DNA of 64,000 nucleotides from Dyadobacter sandarakinus (lineage in GTDB: Bacteria; Bacteroidota; Bacteroidia; Cytophagales; Spirosomataceae): the NCBI RefSeq assembly GCF_016894445.1, contig NZ_CP056775.1:3226001-3290000 (forward strand). Reading direction: 5' to 3'. A model generated the notes under the pieces. The model made no database searches. It saw nothing but the letters and a program-made list of their open reading frames with translations, and was not told the DNA's origin. A program made the translations under genes and the position numbers. Positions 30,001 through 38,932 of this stretch are shown here, piece by piece; the stretch's first letter is position 1; every line of letters starts with the position of its first letter.

Positions 30001-30191
30001 GCATCTGCATTTGACCCTTTTGCAGAGCCTTTCACCGTTATTGAAGCACCTGGCAATCCCTGATCTTTGTCATCGGTAATTGTACCTGTCACTGTTCGGT
30101 CCTGGGCAGAGGCCGACAATGAAGCAAAAAGCAGGAACAACCCGAGGGGCGCCAAACTCTTAAAGAAGGCTTTAAGTAGCTTTTCTTTCAT
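27078..30191 (-). CDS. SusC/RagA-family TonB-dependent outer-membrane transporter (cassette B)
   Basis: 1037 residues: signal peptide ending SLSASAQ, a carboxypeptidase-regulatory-like domain (about 30-115, VTGTITDDKDQGLPGASITV), a TonB-box-like EVTVTALGIKKDTRK, then a plug domain with the SusC signature DIESMTVLKGASAAALYGTRAANGVILITTK. The large barrel ends in FTVNARFKK. It has no STN domain, so it is not expected to signal to an anti-sigma factor. It imports a substrate presented by the SusD-like partner 5 bases downstream, with energy from TonB-ExbBD. It is paralogous to the transporter at 35498. Confidence 0.95.
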   Translation of the reverse strand: MKEKLLKAFFKSLAPLGLFLLFASLSASAQDRTVTGTITDDKDQGLPGASITVKGSAKGSNADANGKFSISGVKDSDILVISSIGFLRQEITVGNRSTVDVKLAPDVANLQEVTVTALGIKKDTRKLGYSTTTVEAVAINQARETNVVNSLQGRVAGLNISPASGGPASSSRINLRGVSNFKGGSPLFVINGVPMDNTSRGTSGEWGGADNGDGIGNINPDDIESMTVLKGASAAALYGTRAANGVILITTKSGKQNGGLSVEFNTNTQFDKVIDYTDFQYEYGQGQQGKRPTDVNSAKNSGIYSWGEKMDGQPYTQFDGKQYPYSPVKDNFENFYRTGSTYTNTVAVSGGGERNSFRLSLSNMNANAVLRSSGVNRKTINMSLTQKVTDKLDVSVMGNYVDQVDRNRAMLSDAPMNANYGIMFLATSFNQKALMPGYDPITGAEMTFSDDTYKTNPWFVVNQYKNEISRKRLITAITSKYQFADWIYLQGRIGYDLINDGGFNITPWGTAYSSKGGVGNSKSQTTEMNIDGLLGVNKTFGDFGVNVALGANLRKNKAESVSVSGGQLSIPYLYTLSNTLTKGQGYGYNERQVQSGYYTADFDYKGFLTLSTTGRYDIYSTLPSSNRGIFAPSVSGAFIFSELMNSSFLDFGKLRASYAQTSGEAFDAYLTSQYYSLGNTYNGLPQGGFGSQLPNINLKPYRLKEFEIGFETKFLHNRLGLDVAYFNRTTKDEIVNGPLSPTTGYTSQVLNLGSTKNHGIEILLTGTPVQTTSFKWDMSFNLTSVKNTIADIDGLNADGTPKTKVFGLGTYRPLNANIAHVRGLPAAQIMAYDYKYNANGQMIIGSDGIPVRGELKPMGSSLPKVYGGFNNSLNYKALTLSFLFDYKFGGKVLSATNHYSIVDGLNKMTLVGRETGIVADGVLETGEANTQNISAQTYYSKLVTNISKLNVFSSDFIKLRQVVLSYNLPANWFNNKLPFEGISVSAVGRNLATLLMHTKNFDPEAGFSSNVSYAGTEGSQYPSTRTYGFTVNARFKK

Positions 30192-30509
30192 AGGTTTAGT
30201 TAATTTAAATACATTAATTAGGTTAAAATTAAAATATGCCGAAGATTTGAATGGTTCATACCTCGACTTGACAAATATGATAACTAATTTTAATATTTAA
30301 ATAATTTTAAGAAAGGCTTGGGCGATATTTATTTTTTTAATATTAATTTAATGATAGACGGGTACGTTACCTGCCTGACAGTACAGAATTACACTGCTGA
30401 AATTGTTTTAAAATCAGGATGAATTCACCTGTCCCACATACATCAGAAAGCCCCGGCAAGGCGCATTTGCGGTGCCGGGGCTTTCATGTCTTAATTAAAA
30501 ATTAATGCA
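30192..30509. other. Intergenic region separating the two SusCD/FG-GAP cassettes
   Basis: 318 bases. The part next to the SusC start (about 30192-30360) is very AT-rich and is the likely promoter region for cassette B, though I found no exact TAnnTTTG with proper spacing. The far end carries the strong terminator of cassette A. No gene is supported. Confidence 0.6.
30447..30484 (-). terminator. Strong terminator after the FG-GAP gene of cassette A
   Basis: A 12-base-pair stem (AAAGCCCCGGCA at 30447-30458 with TGCCGGGGCTTT at 30473-30484), 25 bases past the stop. It isolates cassette A from cassette B. Confidence 0.8.
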
Positions 30510-33500
30510 TTATCTCCTCAGGACATAGCTTTGCAAAGGTGCATTGTTGAGGCCGGCCAGCAGGTAGGTCTTGCCGCCGGCTGTTACCGTGGTCAAGTCG
30601 CGGACGTCCCCCTTGATGTACAATCCGCTTTTCGATTGCGGCAGGTAGGCAAAGCTGAGCGCACCCTTATTCAGGAACACCTGCACCAGGCTTGCATCGT
30701 TCCGGCCGATACGGACACGGGTTTGTTTCTGATTTCCGCCCAGAAGCAGGTCCTGGCGGCCGTCGCCGTCCACATCGCATAACGTAATGGCATATACCGG
30801 TGCAAACTGCGCCTCTACCGGCAAGGCCCGGAATACCAGCTTGCCGTTTTTATTTTCCAGAATACCACTCCTGAACTCCCGGGCCGACAAGTGTGTCGCC
30901 CGGCTGAGCTTTTCGGCTGGCAATATGTCGGGCAGGGTTGCTTTGGCGTACAGCAGGTAATTGGTGTACTTCTTTTTGAGGGAGGGCACCTGATCCAGGA
31001 GCTCGTCGCGGCTGGCGTAAGGATACTCTTTGCCATCCTCAGTCACGCTGATCAGCGGCACAATGCGGTTCAGGTTATCAAAATCGGCAGCGTACAGCGA
31101 CAATCCGGCCGATGAGGTAACATTCCACTGCCAATTATTTCCCATGTTTCCAACTACAAAATCCACATCACCGTCCCCGTCGAGGTCAGCAGGCTGCACG
31201 GTATTCCAGCATCCGTTCAATGCCTCCGTACCCATGGATTCGCTGGCATCCGTGAGTTTACCTTTTTTATTGGCATACACTTTCACAGGCATCCAGTCCG
31301 TGGTGAGCAGCAGCTCCGGGTAACCGTCCCGATCCATGTCGGCAAATGCTGCATCGGTGATCATTCCTGCTTTCGCTAGCGACGGGGCCGCACTGGCGGT
31401 CACATCGGTAAAGTTTCCTTTCCCATCATTGTGCAGTAATACGCCTCCCGCACTTTCGGGAAAGCGTCCCGGCACGACCCTGCTGCCTAAAAAAACGTCC
31501 ATTGCACCGTCTTTATCCAGATCGGCAACAGCCACGGCAGCAGCATTGGCACCCACAGCCGGCAAAGTACCGCGCTCCCAGCTGCCGTGATTATTAAGGT
31601 ACAGCCGCGGCAGCAAAAGCGGATCGCCTGCATTGAGCTCATAACCTGCACTGGTCACCAGCAGATCCATATCCCCATCCCCATCCGCATCAAAAAATGC
31701 CATATCACCATCTTCATAAGCCAGGTCCTTTTCAAAAACCGCCTGATTGCTTTTCCTGAACTTGCCATGATCGCTGATGAATAACGCACCCGCCTGCCCG
31801 CGCGAACCGCCAATGTAAAAATCGTCGGTACCATCCCCATTCAGGTCGGCCTTCGCAAAGTGCGGACCCTGGTATGATAACATGACGGGCAGCAGGGTTT
31901 GAATACGGAAGTCATTCCGCATATCCTCGCGGTGCGTAAAATCAACAAGGCTTGCAGGTGACCACTCCGGCTTGGGCTCCGGCGCAGGTTGCTGAGGGAC
32001 CGGCTTCGCGTCAGTATAATTAATCGTCAAAGCCTTGGTACCTGAAGGTGGCCTTACAGTCTGTACCTTTCCATCTGCCCAGGTAACCTTTACAGAATCA
32101 GCCTGCGCAGCATTTCCCAGCCCGAAATGCGCGGGTCCCCATAGCGAGGACTGAAATCCTCTTACCGGAATAAAGCTCTGCATCTGCGCAAGTCCGCCCG
32201 CATACAGCTGCACCTTAGTGCCCGCCAGGAAGGCGTATTTCGGCGATTGCAGCTTGATATCCAGATATTTAGCAGCACCTTTTGATTCTGCATTATTACG
32301 ATATACAAATGCCTTCTGGTTTACATTGCTGGTCACGAGATCAAGGTCGCCGTCATTGTCCAGGTCGGCATAGATGGCGCCATTCGACTGGCTTTTTTCA
32401 TCAAAACCCCACTCCTCCACTTTCCTTGAAAATGTCAGGTTTTTCTGATTGTGGAAAATATAATTGGGTTCGTTGATGGGCGGCATTTCACGGATGATCT
32501 CGATCTGGCCGGGTGCTTTTTTACCCTGACCTGCCTGCATCTGAATATCCGTGGAATACTTAAGAAACTCCATATTGGTGTAATCCCGGGCATATCCATT
32601 GGAAATAAAAATGTCTTTCCAGCCATCATTATCAAAGTCGGCCATCAGCGCCGCCCAGCTCCAGTCCGTGTTAGACACACCTGCGAGCTGACCAATTTCA
32701 CTGAACACGGGCACACCGTCTGCATTTACCCCGTTGTTGAGCTGCAACATGTTACGCATACTCTGGTCGTGAAAGCCTGCACGGAGCAGTTGCTGATACT
32801 TGTCGAAATTATCGTCGCCAGCCGTGAGCTTGATGCGCTCATTGGAAGCCGGCAGCATGTCGAGCGTGAGCACGTCTACCAGGCCGTCATTATTGATGTC
32901 AGCGGCGTCAGTACCCATGGAATAAAGGGATACATGGCCCGTAGCTTCCCGGATCACCTCCTTGAATGTGCCATTTTGCTGGTTGAGGTAGAGGTAGTCA
33001 TTCTCATTGTAATCATTGGAAATATAAAGGTCCTGCCAGCCGTCATTGTTGAAATCACTGACATTTACTCCCAGCCCGAAGCTGAGTACATTGGAAACAA
33101 TGCCGGTAGAATCGGTGACATTGGTAAACCTGCCGCCGTCATTCCGCAGCATTTTATTACCATAAGCATCATTGCGCTGCTGCCGGTAACTTTCAATCAG
33201 GTTGCTGAACCCTGCATACTTCTGTACCGAGTGGTTGAGGAGAAAACAATCCGTATCGCCATCGCGGTCATAATCAAAAAACACAGCCTGGGTAGTATAG
33301 GAACGGTCGTCGAGCCCGTATTGAGCGGCCTTTTCCGTGAAATTCGGAATGCCGTCGGCCGTTTTTCCATTGTTGACATACAGCAGCTTGGTCCGCAGGC
33401 GCGGGTCTTGCGCGCCGGCCCGGCAGACAAAAATATCGATCCAGCCGTCGTCATTGATATCCACGAGCGATACGCCGGTTTTCCAACCCTCATTCAGGTT

Positions 33501-33809
33501 GGTCCCCGACTTCTCCGAGACGTCGTCAAATTCAAGATTTCCTTTGTTCAGGTACAGTTTATTGGCAACCATGTTCCCGGTGAAGTACAGGTCGGTCAGC
33601 CCGTCATTATTAAAGTCGGCTGCGGCCACACCTCCGCCATTATAGAAGTACCCGTAGTTCAGTACATTTTCCGACTCATCTTCTTCGATAAAGTTGTTGA
33701 ATTCAACGCCTGTTTCGCCGGGGGGCAGCAGGGTAAAAAGGGTATCTTTTTTATTTTTGCAGGAAGCGGCAAAAAGGACGATGAAAAGAAAAACGCAGGT
33801 GTTCTTCAT
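30510..33809 (-). CDS. FG-GAP/VCBS repeat lipoprotein with ASPIC/UnbV domain (cassette A)
   Basis: 1099 residues starting at the ATG at 33807-33809 with a short lipoprotein signal (MKNTCVFLFIVLFAASC), so it is likely tethered to the outer membrane, unlike its secreted paralog at 22034. The layout is the same: Asp-rich FG-GAP repeats (ADFNNDGLTDLYF, VDINDDGWIDIFV, DYDRDGDTDCFLL), an ASPIC/UnbV domain near 530-600 (VRGFQSSLWGPAHFGLG, VTWADGKVQTV), then more repeats (ADLNGDGTDDFYIGG, DADGDGDMDLLV). I infer a surface glycan- or protein-binding partner of the adjacent SusC/SusD pair. A longer frame to 33857 is rejected because it reaches into the terminator. Confidence 0.88.
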   Translation of the reverse strand: MKNTCVFLFIVLFAASCKNKKDTLFTLLPPGETGVEFNNFIEEDESENVLNYGYFYNGGGVAAADFNNDGLTDLYFTGNMVANKLYLNKGNLEFDDVSEKSGTNLNEGWKTGVSLVDINDDGWIDIFVCRAGAQDPRLRTKLLYVNNGKTADGIPNFTEKAAQYGLDDRSYTTQAVFFDYDRDGDTDCFLLNHSVQKYAGFSNLIESYRQQRNDAYGNKMLRNDGGRFTNVTDSTGIVSNVLSFGLGVNVSDFNNDGWQDLYISNDYNENDYLYLNQQNGTFKEVIREATGHVSLYSMGTDAADINNDGLVDVLTLDMLPASNERIKLTAGDDNFDKYQQLLRAGFHDQSMRNMLQLNNGVNADGVPVFSEIGQLAGVSNTDWSWAALMADFDNDGWKDIFISNGYARDYTNMEFLKYSTDIQMQAGQGKKAPGQIEIIREMPPINEPNYIFHNQKNLTFSRKVEEWGFDEKSQSNGAIYADLDNDGDLDLVTSNVNQKAFVYRNNAESKGAAKYLDIKLQSPKYAFLAGTKVQLYAGGLAQMQSFIPVRGFQSSLWGPAHFGLGNAAQADSVKVTWADGKVQTVRPPSGTKALTINYTDAKPVPQQPAPEPKPEWSPASLVDFTHREDMRNDFRIQTLLPVMLSYQGPHFAKADLNGDGTDDFYIGGSRGQAGALFISDHGKFRKSNQAVFEKDLAYEDGDMAFFDADGDGDMDLLVTSAGYELNAGDPLLLPRLYLNNHGSWERGTLPAVGANAAAVAVADLDKDGAMDVFLGSRVVPGRFPESAGGVLLHNDGKGNFTDVTASAAPSLAKAGMITDAAFADMDRDGYPELLLTTDWMPVKVYANKKGKLTDASESMGTEALNGCWNTVQPADLDGDGDVDFVVGNMGNNWQWNVTSSAGLSLYAADFDNLNRIVPLISVTEDGKEYPYASRDELLDQVPSLKKKYTNYLLYAKATLPDILPAEKLSRATHLSAREFRSGILENKNGKLVFRALPVEAQFAPVYAITLCDVDGDGRQDLLLGGNQKQTRVRIGRNDASLVQVFLNKGALSFAYLPQSKSGLYIKGDVRDLTTVTAGGKTYLLAGLNNAPLQSYVLRR

Positions 33810-33843
33810 TGATTTGAAAGCTCGATGACATGGACAATATAAC

Positions 33844-33871
33844 AAAAAGGCAGGCATGATGCCCGCCTTTT
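33844..33871 (-). terminator. Intrinsic terminator between susD-like and FG-GAP genes (cassette A)
   Basis: A stem with small mismatches (AAAAGGC, GGCAT / ATGCC, GCCTTTT) followed on the minus strand by T residues. It lies 29 bases past the SusD stop and 35 bases before the FG-GAP ATG. Confidence 0.75.
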
Positions 33872-33899
33872 GCTTACACTTACAAACTCCACAGCCTGG

Positions 33900-35471
33900 C
33901 TAGTTTTTATCCCACCATAGCGGCGTGCTTGCCTTATCAGGACCACCCAATAGTTTGACAGCTTCTTGAACAGCCGCTCCGTTGGTTTCTTTTTCTGCAG
34001 TAATAAAAGGAATTCTGCGGAGAACTGCTCCTGCCGGTACATCCTCATTCTCAGAATTGACGACCGGATAAAGTTTAGGGAAACGTGTCCTCCTGTACTC
34101 TGCCCATGCCTCAATACCATCCGGAAATAATGCGAGCCATTTTTGTGTACCAATCTTTTCGCGTTTAACTGCATCCGTAGCCGCATCATCCCATTTAATG
34201 GAAATGTTAGACAATGCAGGTGAATTTTGCTGATCACCAGGGGCAACCGGCTTCGCAGAACTATTGATATATGCAGTCACTGCGGCACCTGTCAGGCCCC
34301 ACTGTGCCATAGAAGCTGTAATGCCTTTTTCATACAGCTCCTTGGGAGTACCACCCATATTCCAGCCATTGAGGGCACCTTCTGCCCGCAGAAAATATGC
34401 TTCCGCAGTATGCATGATGTCCTGAGGCGTTTCGTAGTTCGTGTTCCAGTCAGCATTTGCACCGGTAACCCAACGCGTACCTACATTCGAATTATCGTTG
34501 TTCGTATTCTTAGGTAATGCAAGCTCAAGAGGGGTCAATCCATTCCGCAATCCTTCGTAAGTACCCGTTGCAGTAGCTGGCTGAAAGTAGATTCCGATGC
34601 GCGGGTCCTCGTAACCTTTCAGTACGGACTCCATGGAAGCACTCATTCGGAACTCGTTCCACACCGCAATACGGCTCAATCCATTTCCATCGTCTCCCGC
34701 AAGCTTTTTGATCATGTACGCATCATCTGCCACTTCGCTCATGACTCCGCCAGCATAGGCAGCCTCTGCCTGTTTTTTAGCTTCGGCAGGATCCACTTTG
34801 GAAATCCGCAGTGCAAGACGCAAACGCAGTGTATTGGCAAACTTGATCCATTTGGCAACATTACCTTTGTAAATCAGGTCAAAATCTCCGTAAGGCTTGG
34901 CAGTTGCATTAGCCTTCAAAGCAGTCGTTGCTGCATCCAGACGTACAAAAAAATCCTTGTAGATATCAGCCTGCGCATCATACTTTACACTGATTGCAGG
35001 AATACCTGCATCAGAATACGGAACCGGACCATAGTAATCTGTCAGCCTGTGAAAAGCAAAAACCCACATGATATTCGCCAATGCATATTCTGCAGAGGCT
35101 GGATCCGTCTTTTCAAAAAGCGTTTTTAACTGAGGCACTACCTGGGTGTAAATCGGGTTCCAGTGACCGGTAAGCCAGTCATATCGCATTACAAAGCGGT
35201 CTGAAGGAAAATAAGTGGCAGACGTCGCATAGTACTGTGCATAAAGGTCAGCAAACAGGTTTTGCGCAATCTGGTAAGTTCCGCTCTGATAAGATGCCTG
35301 CTGTTCCGCCCGTGAGAAAAGGTATGGAAGTTCTGCATCAGTAAGCTCAGTAAGCTTTGTCTTACTGGTATTCATCTCTTCAAAATCACCGGTACAAGCC
35401 TGCATCAGACCTGCCGAGCCGAGTACCATACCGGCAAATGCAAGTTTTTTATAGGTATTTAAAATGCTCAT
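33900..35471 (-). CDS. SusD-like_2 family outer-membrane lipoprotein (cassette A)
   Basis: 523 residues with the lipobox GSAGLMQAC, then CTGDFEEMNTSKTKLTE, which is the SusD-like_2 opening. Landmarks include YALANIMWVFAFHRLTDYYG, VPYSDAGIPAISVKYD, FANTLRLRLALRISKVDPAEA and, near the end, WLALFPDGIEAWAEYRRTRF. It acts as the surface lid of the SusC transporter encoded 26 bases upstream. It has the same domain type and size as the cassette B protein but differs clearly in sequence, so the duplication is old or was acquired separately. Substrate unknown. Confidence 0.92.
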   Translation of the reverse strand: MSILNTYKKLAFAGMVLGSAGLMQACTGDFEEMNTSKTKLTELTDAELPYLFSRAEQQASYQSGTYQIAQNLFADLYAQYYATSATYFPSDRFVMRYDWLTGHWNPIYTQVVPQLKTLFEKTDPASAEYALANIMWVFAFHRLTDYYGPVPYSDAGIPAISVKYDAQADIYKDFFVRLDAATTALKANATAKPYGDFDLIYKGNVAKWIKFANTLRLRLALRISKVDPAEAKKQAEAAYAGGVMSEVADDAYMIKKLAGDDGNGLSRIAVWNEFRMSASMESVLKGYEDPRIGIYFQPATATGTYEGLRNGLTPLELALPKNTNNDNSNVGTRWVTGANADWNTNYETPQDIMHTAEAYFLRAEGALNGWNMGGTPKELYEKGITASMAQWGLTGAAVTAYINSSAKPVAPGDQQNSPALSNISIKWDDAATDAVKREKIGTQKWLALFPDGIEAWAEYRRTRFPKLYPVVNSENEDVPAGAVLRRIPFITAEKETNGAAVQEAVKLLGGPDKASTPLWWDKN

Positions 35472-35497
35472 TGTGTTATCGAAAGAAGTGGTTTTTA

Positions 35498-38400
35498 CTA
35501 AAATCCAAGTTTCAGGTTCAATCCGACAGTCCTGGTAGACGGAAGGTTTCCAAATTCAACACCCTGGAAGTTACCTGCACCCAAATTCACATCCGGATCA
35601 AACGGCAGCTTGCGTTTGGCCACGCCCGGAATATCAAGAATAGCAGAGCCTCTGTAGATGAAGAACAAGTTACGTGCGACGAATGACAGCTTGGCTGATT
35701 TGATAAAGAAATTATTGCCGGTCGGAATTTCGTATCCTACACTAAGCTCTCTCAAACGAACATTGGTAGTAGAGTACGTAAAGAATTCACCCCACGAATA
35801 ACGACCACCCGATACAGTAGTCCAGAAAGATTCTGCATTAATAGGGATTGTATTAGCTTCTCCGGAGGATGTAACACCTGGTAAAATCCAGCCTCCGTCG
35901 CGGTGATCAGTAGTAAAATCACCTGTTCCGTCAAAAGCCAGGTTTGCCGCGGTACCTGAGGTCATTACACCTCCAAAACGTCCGTCGATCAGGAAGCTTG
36001 CTGACAAGCGTTTATACCTGAACGAGTTGTTCAAACCAGCAGTCAACTTGGGGTTGAAGTTCCCAACATATTCGTTTGTAGATGTAACTACCGGCCTTCC
36101 GCCTCCCTTGCCAGCAGTATCTGGTTTGGTAACGATAAAGCGCCCCTGCTCGTCTCTTGCCCACTTCTGCGCAATCATATCACCATATGAGCCGCCTTCC
36201 TGAACAATCGGCGTTGCAGTCCGTCCAAATGAACCTCCGATAGCTGCTCTTTTAATATTAGGATCAAGCCTTACGATCTTGTTTTTGTTTCTCGCAACAT
36301 TTAAAGTTACATCCCAGCTGAAATCGTTACCTGTTGCCACCTTGCCGGTCAAAGAGATCTCAAAGCCTTTGTTATTGATTTTACCCGCATTGATAAACTG
36401 CTGAGAAAAACCGGAAGCAGGTGCAAGTGAAAGTAACAGCAATTGGTTTACAGTATTTGAATTATACCAGGTTGCATCAAGTCCGAGACGACCGCTGAAT
36501 AAGCGAAGGTCAAGACCAAACTCAGTAGACGATGAAATTTCCGGTTTCAGATTTTCAGCAGGCTTGATAGGGTCTCTTGAGACATATCCACCGCTTCCTC
36601 CCTGTGAGAACGAATATTGCTGTTGCAGCCGGTAAGGATCTGCATCATTACCCACCTGAGCCCATGATCCACGTATTTTAGCAAAGCTGATTGCATTAGG
36701 TAGCCTAAGTGCTTCCGACAAGATCAGGTTTGCACCAAATGACGGATAAAAATAAGAGTGCGGTGCAGGAAGGGTTGATGACCAGTCATTCCGTGCAGCA
36801 GCATCAACTGTAAAGAAATCCTTATAAGAAATAGATGCAGTTCCGAAAACATAGTTCAGCTGTCTTTCAGAAAAGTCAACAACCTGCGTCAAAGCATCAG
36901 CAAATGATAAATCGAATTTGTTTGGAACCCGTAACCCGTTTGCATTGGCTCCAACCTGCGAGTAGCGGCGGTACGTTTGTCCCGCACCTGCATTGTAGGT
37001 AAGAGCAAGGTTTTTCCCGAAGTTGTTATTGCCGGATACAATCACATCAAGGTTTCTTTCAATTACTGCCGCCGTATAATCGAGATATGAGCCACCCGGG
37101 CCGGCAAACAGCAACGTACGGTTTGCCCAGCTTCTGCTAACACGATCGTCGTACCGGTCAAAGCTCACGCGGCCCTGTACATTCAGCCAGTCCGTAATGT
37201 TGTATTTGGCAGAACCCAATGCGGTGGTACGATTACGCTTTTCGTTATCGGACGTCTTATTCAGGGTCCAGTACGGGTTCATGTAAATAGACGAGTTAGT
37301 CCAGTAACGTGCAGAACCGTCAGGATTAAAAAGATCCGTCTTATAAGTATCAAGATCAATGCTTCTCGGTACTTTATATAGATTCATTACGATCCCGCTT
37401 TCTTCTCCCGACTTAGGTTTGTTCTTAATATCCTGGTTTACAAAAGTAATTTTTGCATCCGTAGAGAAACGTTTGGATAGCTGAGTACTTACACGCACAT
37501 TGAATGTATGGCGGGACAGACTATTGTTAGGGATAATGCCCTGTACGTCATTGAATGCATAGGAAGTATATGCCTGGATTTTATCAGTACCGGCAGAAAC
37601 ACCAAATGCATTATTGGTCGATACCCCTGTACGGAAGAAATCTTTCACATTGTCAGGATAAGTCGTAGCAGCCGGGCCCCAGCTTCCGTTTGCACTGGAA
37701 GTGACGCCGCCTGATCCCTGTCCATAGGTATTCTGTAATTTGGGAAGCAGGAATGGATTTTCGATAACAACACCTGAATTGATGTTTGCAGTTACTGTAC
37801 CTGCCTTACCTTTTTTGGTCGTGATCATGATCACGCCATTTGCAGCGCGACTACCGTAAAGCGCCGATGCAGCCGCACCTTTCAATACGTTCATCGACTC
37901 GATATCATCCGGGTTGATGTTGGATGCACCGTCACTTCCATTTGTCCCACCAAAATCGTTTCCAACCTGGCCAGGTGTGGAATTATCAATCGGAACACCA
38001 TCTACTACAAACAATGCATTGTTGTTTCCTGAAATAGAACGGTTACCGCGGAGTACCACGCGGGTGGCCGATCCCGGGCCGCTGGAACCCTGGGTTACCA
38101 CAATACCTGCCACTTTACCCGACAGCGTGTTCACGAAGTTGGCGTCGCGCACGTCTGTGAGCTGCTTTCCGGAAATCTGCTGTGTAGCGTAGGTCAGCGA
38201 CTTGGCACTGCGCTCGATACCGAGGGCCGTCACGACCACTTCCCCAAGACTTTTCACATCCGGTTCCAGGCTGATGTCCAGCGAACTGGCATTTGTTACC
38301 GCTACCTCTTTGGACAGGTAACCTACTGACGAAATGATTAACGTAGCCGACGGCGATGCACTGACGGAGAAATTACCCTCCGCGTCAGAAGTTGTACCGC

Positions 38401-38557
38401 GCGTGCTTCCTTTGATCAGAATGTTGGCGCCTGGCAATCCCGCCCCGTTCTCATCCTTTACCTTCCCCGTAACCTGCCGGTCCTGGGCATGGGATGGTGA
38501 CACAAAAGCTGCTGCCACCAGTAAGGCAAACAGCAACTGAAGTAGACTTCTTTTCAT
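35498..38557 (-). CDS. SusC/RagA-family TonB-dependent outer-membrane transporter (cassette A)
   Basis: 1019 residues: signal peptide (LLVAAAFVSPSHAQ), carboxypeptidase-regulatory-like domain (VTGKVKDENGAGLPGANILI), TonB-box-like EVVVTALGIERSAKSL, plug with DIESMNVLKGAAASALYGSRAANGVIMI, and a barrel ending TVGLNLKLGF. It lacks an STN domain. It forms an import pair with the SusD-like gene 26 bases downstream. Several stretches look more AT-rich than the flanking genes, which might reflect acquisition, but I have not computed composition. Confidence 0.95.
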   Translation of the reverse strand: MKRSLLQLLFALLVAAAFVSPSHAQDRQVTGKVKDENGAGLPGANILIKGSTRGTTSDAEGNFSVSASPSATLIISSVGYLSKEVAVTNASSLDISLEPDVKSLGEVVVTALGIERSAKSLTYATQQISGKQLTDVRDANFVNTLSGKVAGIVVTQGSSGPGSATRVVLRGNRSISGNNNALFVVDGVPIDNSTPGQVGNDFGGTNGSDGASNINPDDIESMNVLKGAAASALYGSRAANGVIMITTKKGKAGTVTANINSGVVIENPFLLPKLQNTYGQGSGGVTSSANGSWGPAATTYPDNVKDFFRTGVSTNNAFGVSAGTDKIQAYTSYAFNDVQGIIPNNSLSRHTFNVRVSTQLSKRFSTDAKITFVNQDIKNKPKSGEESGIVMNLYKVPRSIDLDTYKTDLFNPDGSARYWTNSSIYMNPYWTLNKTSDNEKRNRTTALGSAKYNITDWLNVQGRVSFDRYDDRVSRSWANRTLLFAGPGGSYLDYTAAVIERNLDVIVSGNNNFGKNLALTYNAGAGQTYRRYSQVGANANGLRVPNKFDLSFADALTQVVDFSERQLNYVFGTASISYKDFFTVDAAARNDWSSTLPAPHSYFYPSFGANLILSEALRLPNAISFAKIRGSWAQVGNDADPYRLQQQYSFSQGGSGGYVSRDPIKPAENLKPEISSSTEFGLDLRLFSGRLGLDATWYNSNTVNQLLLLSLAPASGFSQQFINAGKINNKGFEISLTGKVATGNDFSWDVTLNVARNKNKIVRLDPNIKRAAIGGSFGRTATPIVQEGGSYGDMIAQKWARDEQGRFIVTKPDTAGKGGGRPVVTSTNEYVGNFNPKLTAGLNNSFRYKRLSASFLIDGRFGGVMTSGTAANLAFDGTGDFTTDHRDGGWILPGVTSSGEANTIPINAESFWTTVSGGRYSWGEFFTYSTTNVRLRELSVGYEIPTGNNFFIKSAKLSFVARNLFFIYRGSAILDIPGVAKRKLPFDPDVNLGAGNFQGVEFGNLPSTRTVGLNLKLGF

Positions 38558-38932
38558 AGGTAATAATTGGGTTGATTTAATTTTTCAAGAAATTTATGAT
38601 TAATTAAAATCAGTAGCAATAAATTCTCAAAAATTTAATTGCACTAATCTAATATTCAGCTCTTTACCTGAAAAGAGGTAATAAAAGTACTATACGCCAC
38701 ATCTAATAAAATTTTATTTGCCCGTGATCACATATTTCTATAAGCAGAATATTAATGCGTGAACGAGAACACACCAATGAAAATTTCGATAGGATGTGGT
38801 TCATTGTATGTACCGCATGGAACGCAGGACATGCTCCCGGCAGAAAACTGCCTGGATAAAGCCGGAAAAGTATCAGCGGCAGCAGGAAGGAGGAATTGGA
38901 AAATCCGGGGAAAGAAAATTCAGGAGCAAGTA
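38558..38932. other. Intergenic region upstream of cassette A
   Basis: 375 bases. Positions 38560-38770 are strongly AT-rich and should hold the cassette A promoter. A minus-strand open frame at 38703-38951 has no recognisable family and crosses the DUF1761 stop, so I do not call it a gene. No RNA or repeat is seen. Confidence 0.55.

Noticed and set aside
32451-33812. Long plus-strand open frame of 453 residues
   Set aside because: It is antisense to the FG-GAP gene of cassette A, has no family motifs and no promoter or start context. High-GC Asp-rich repeats leave open antisense frames.
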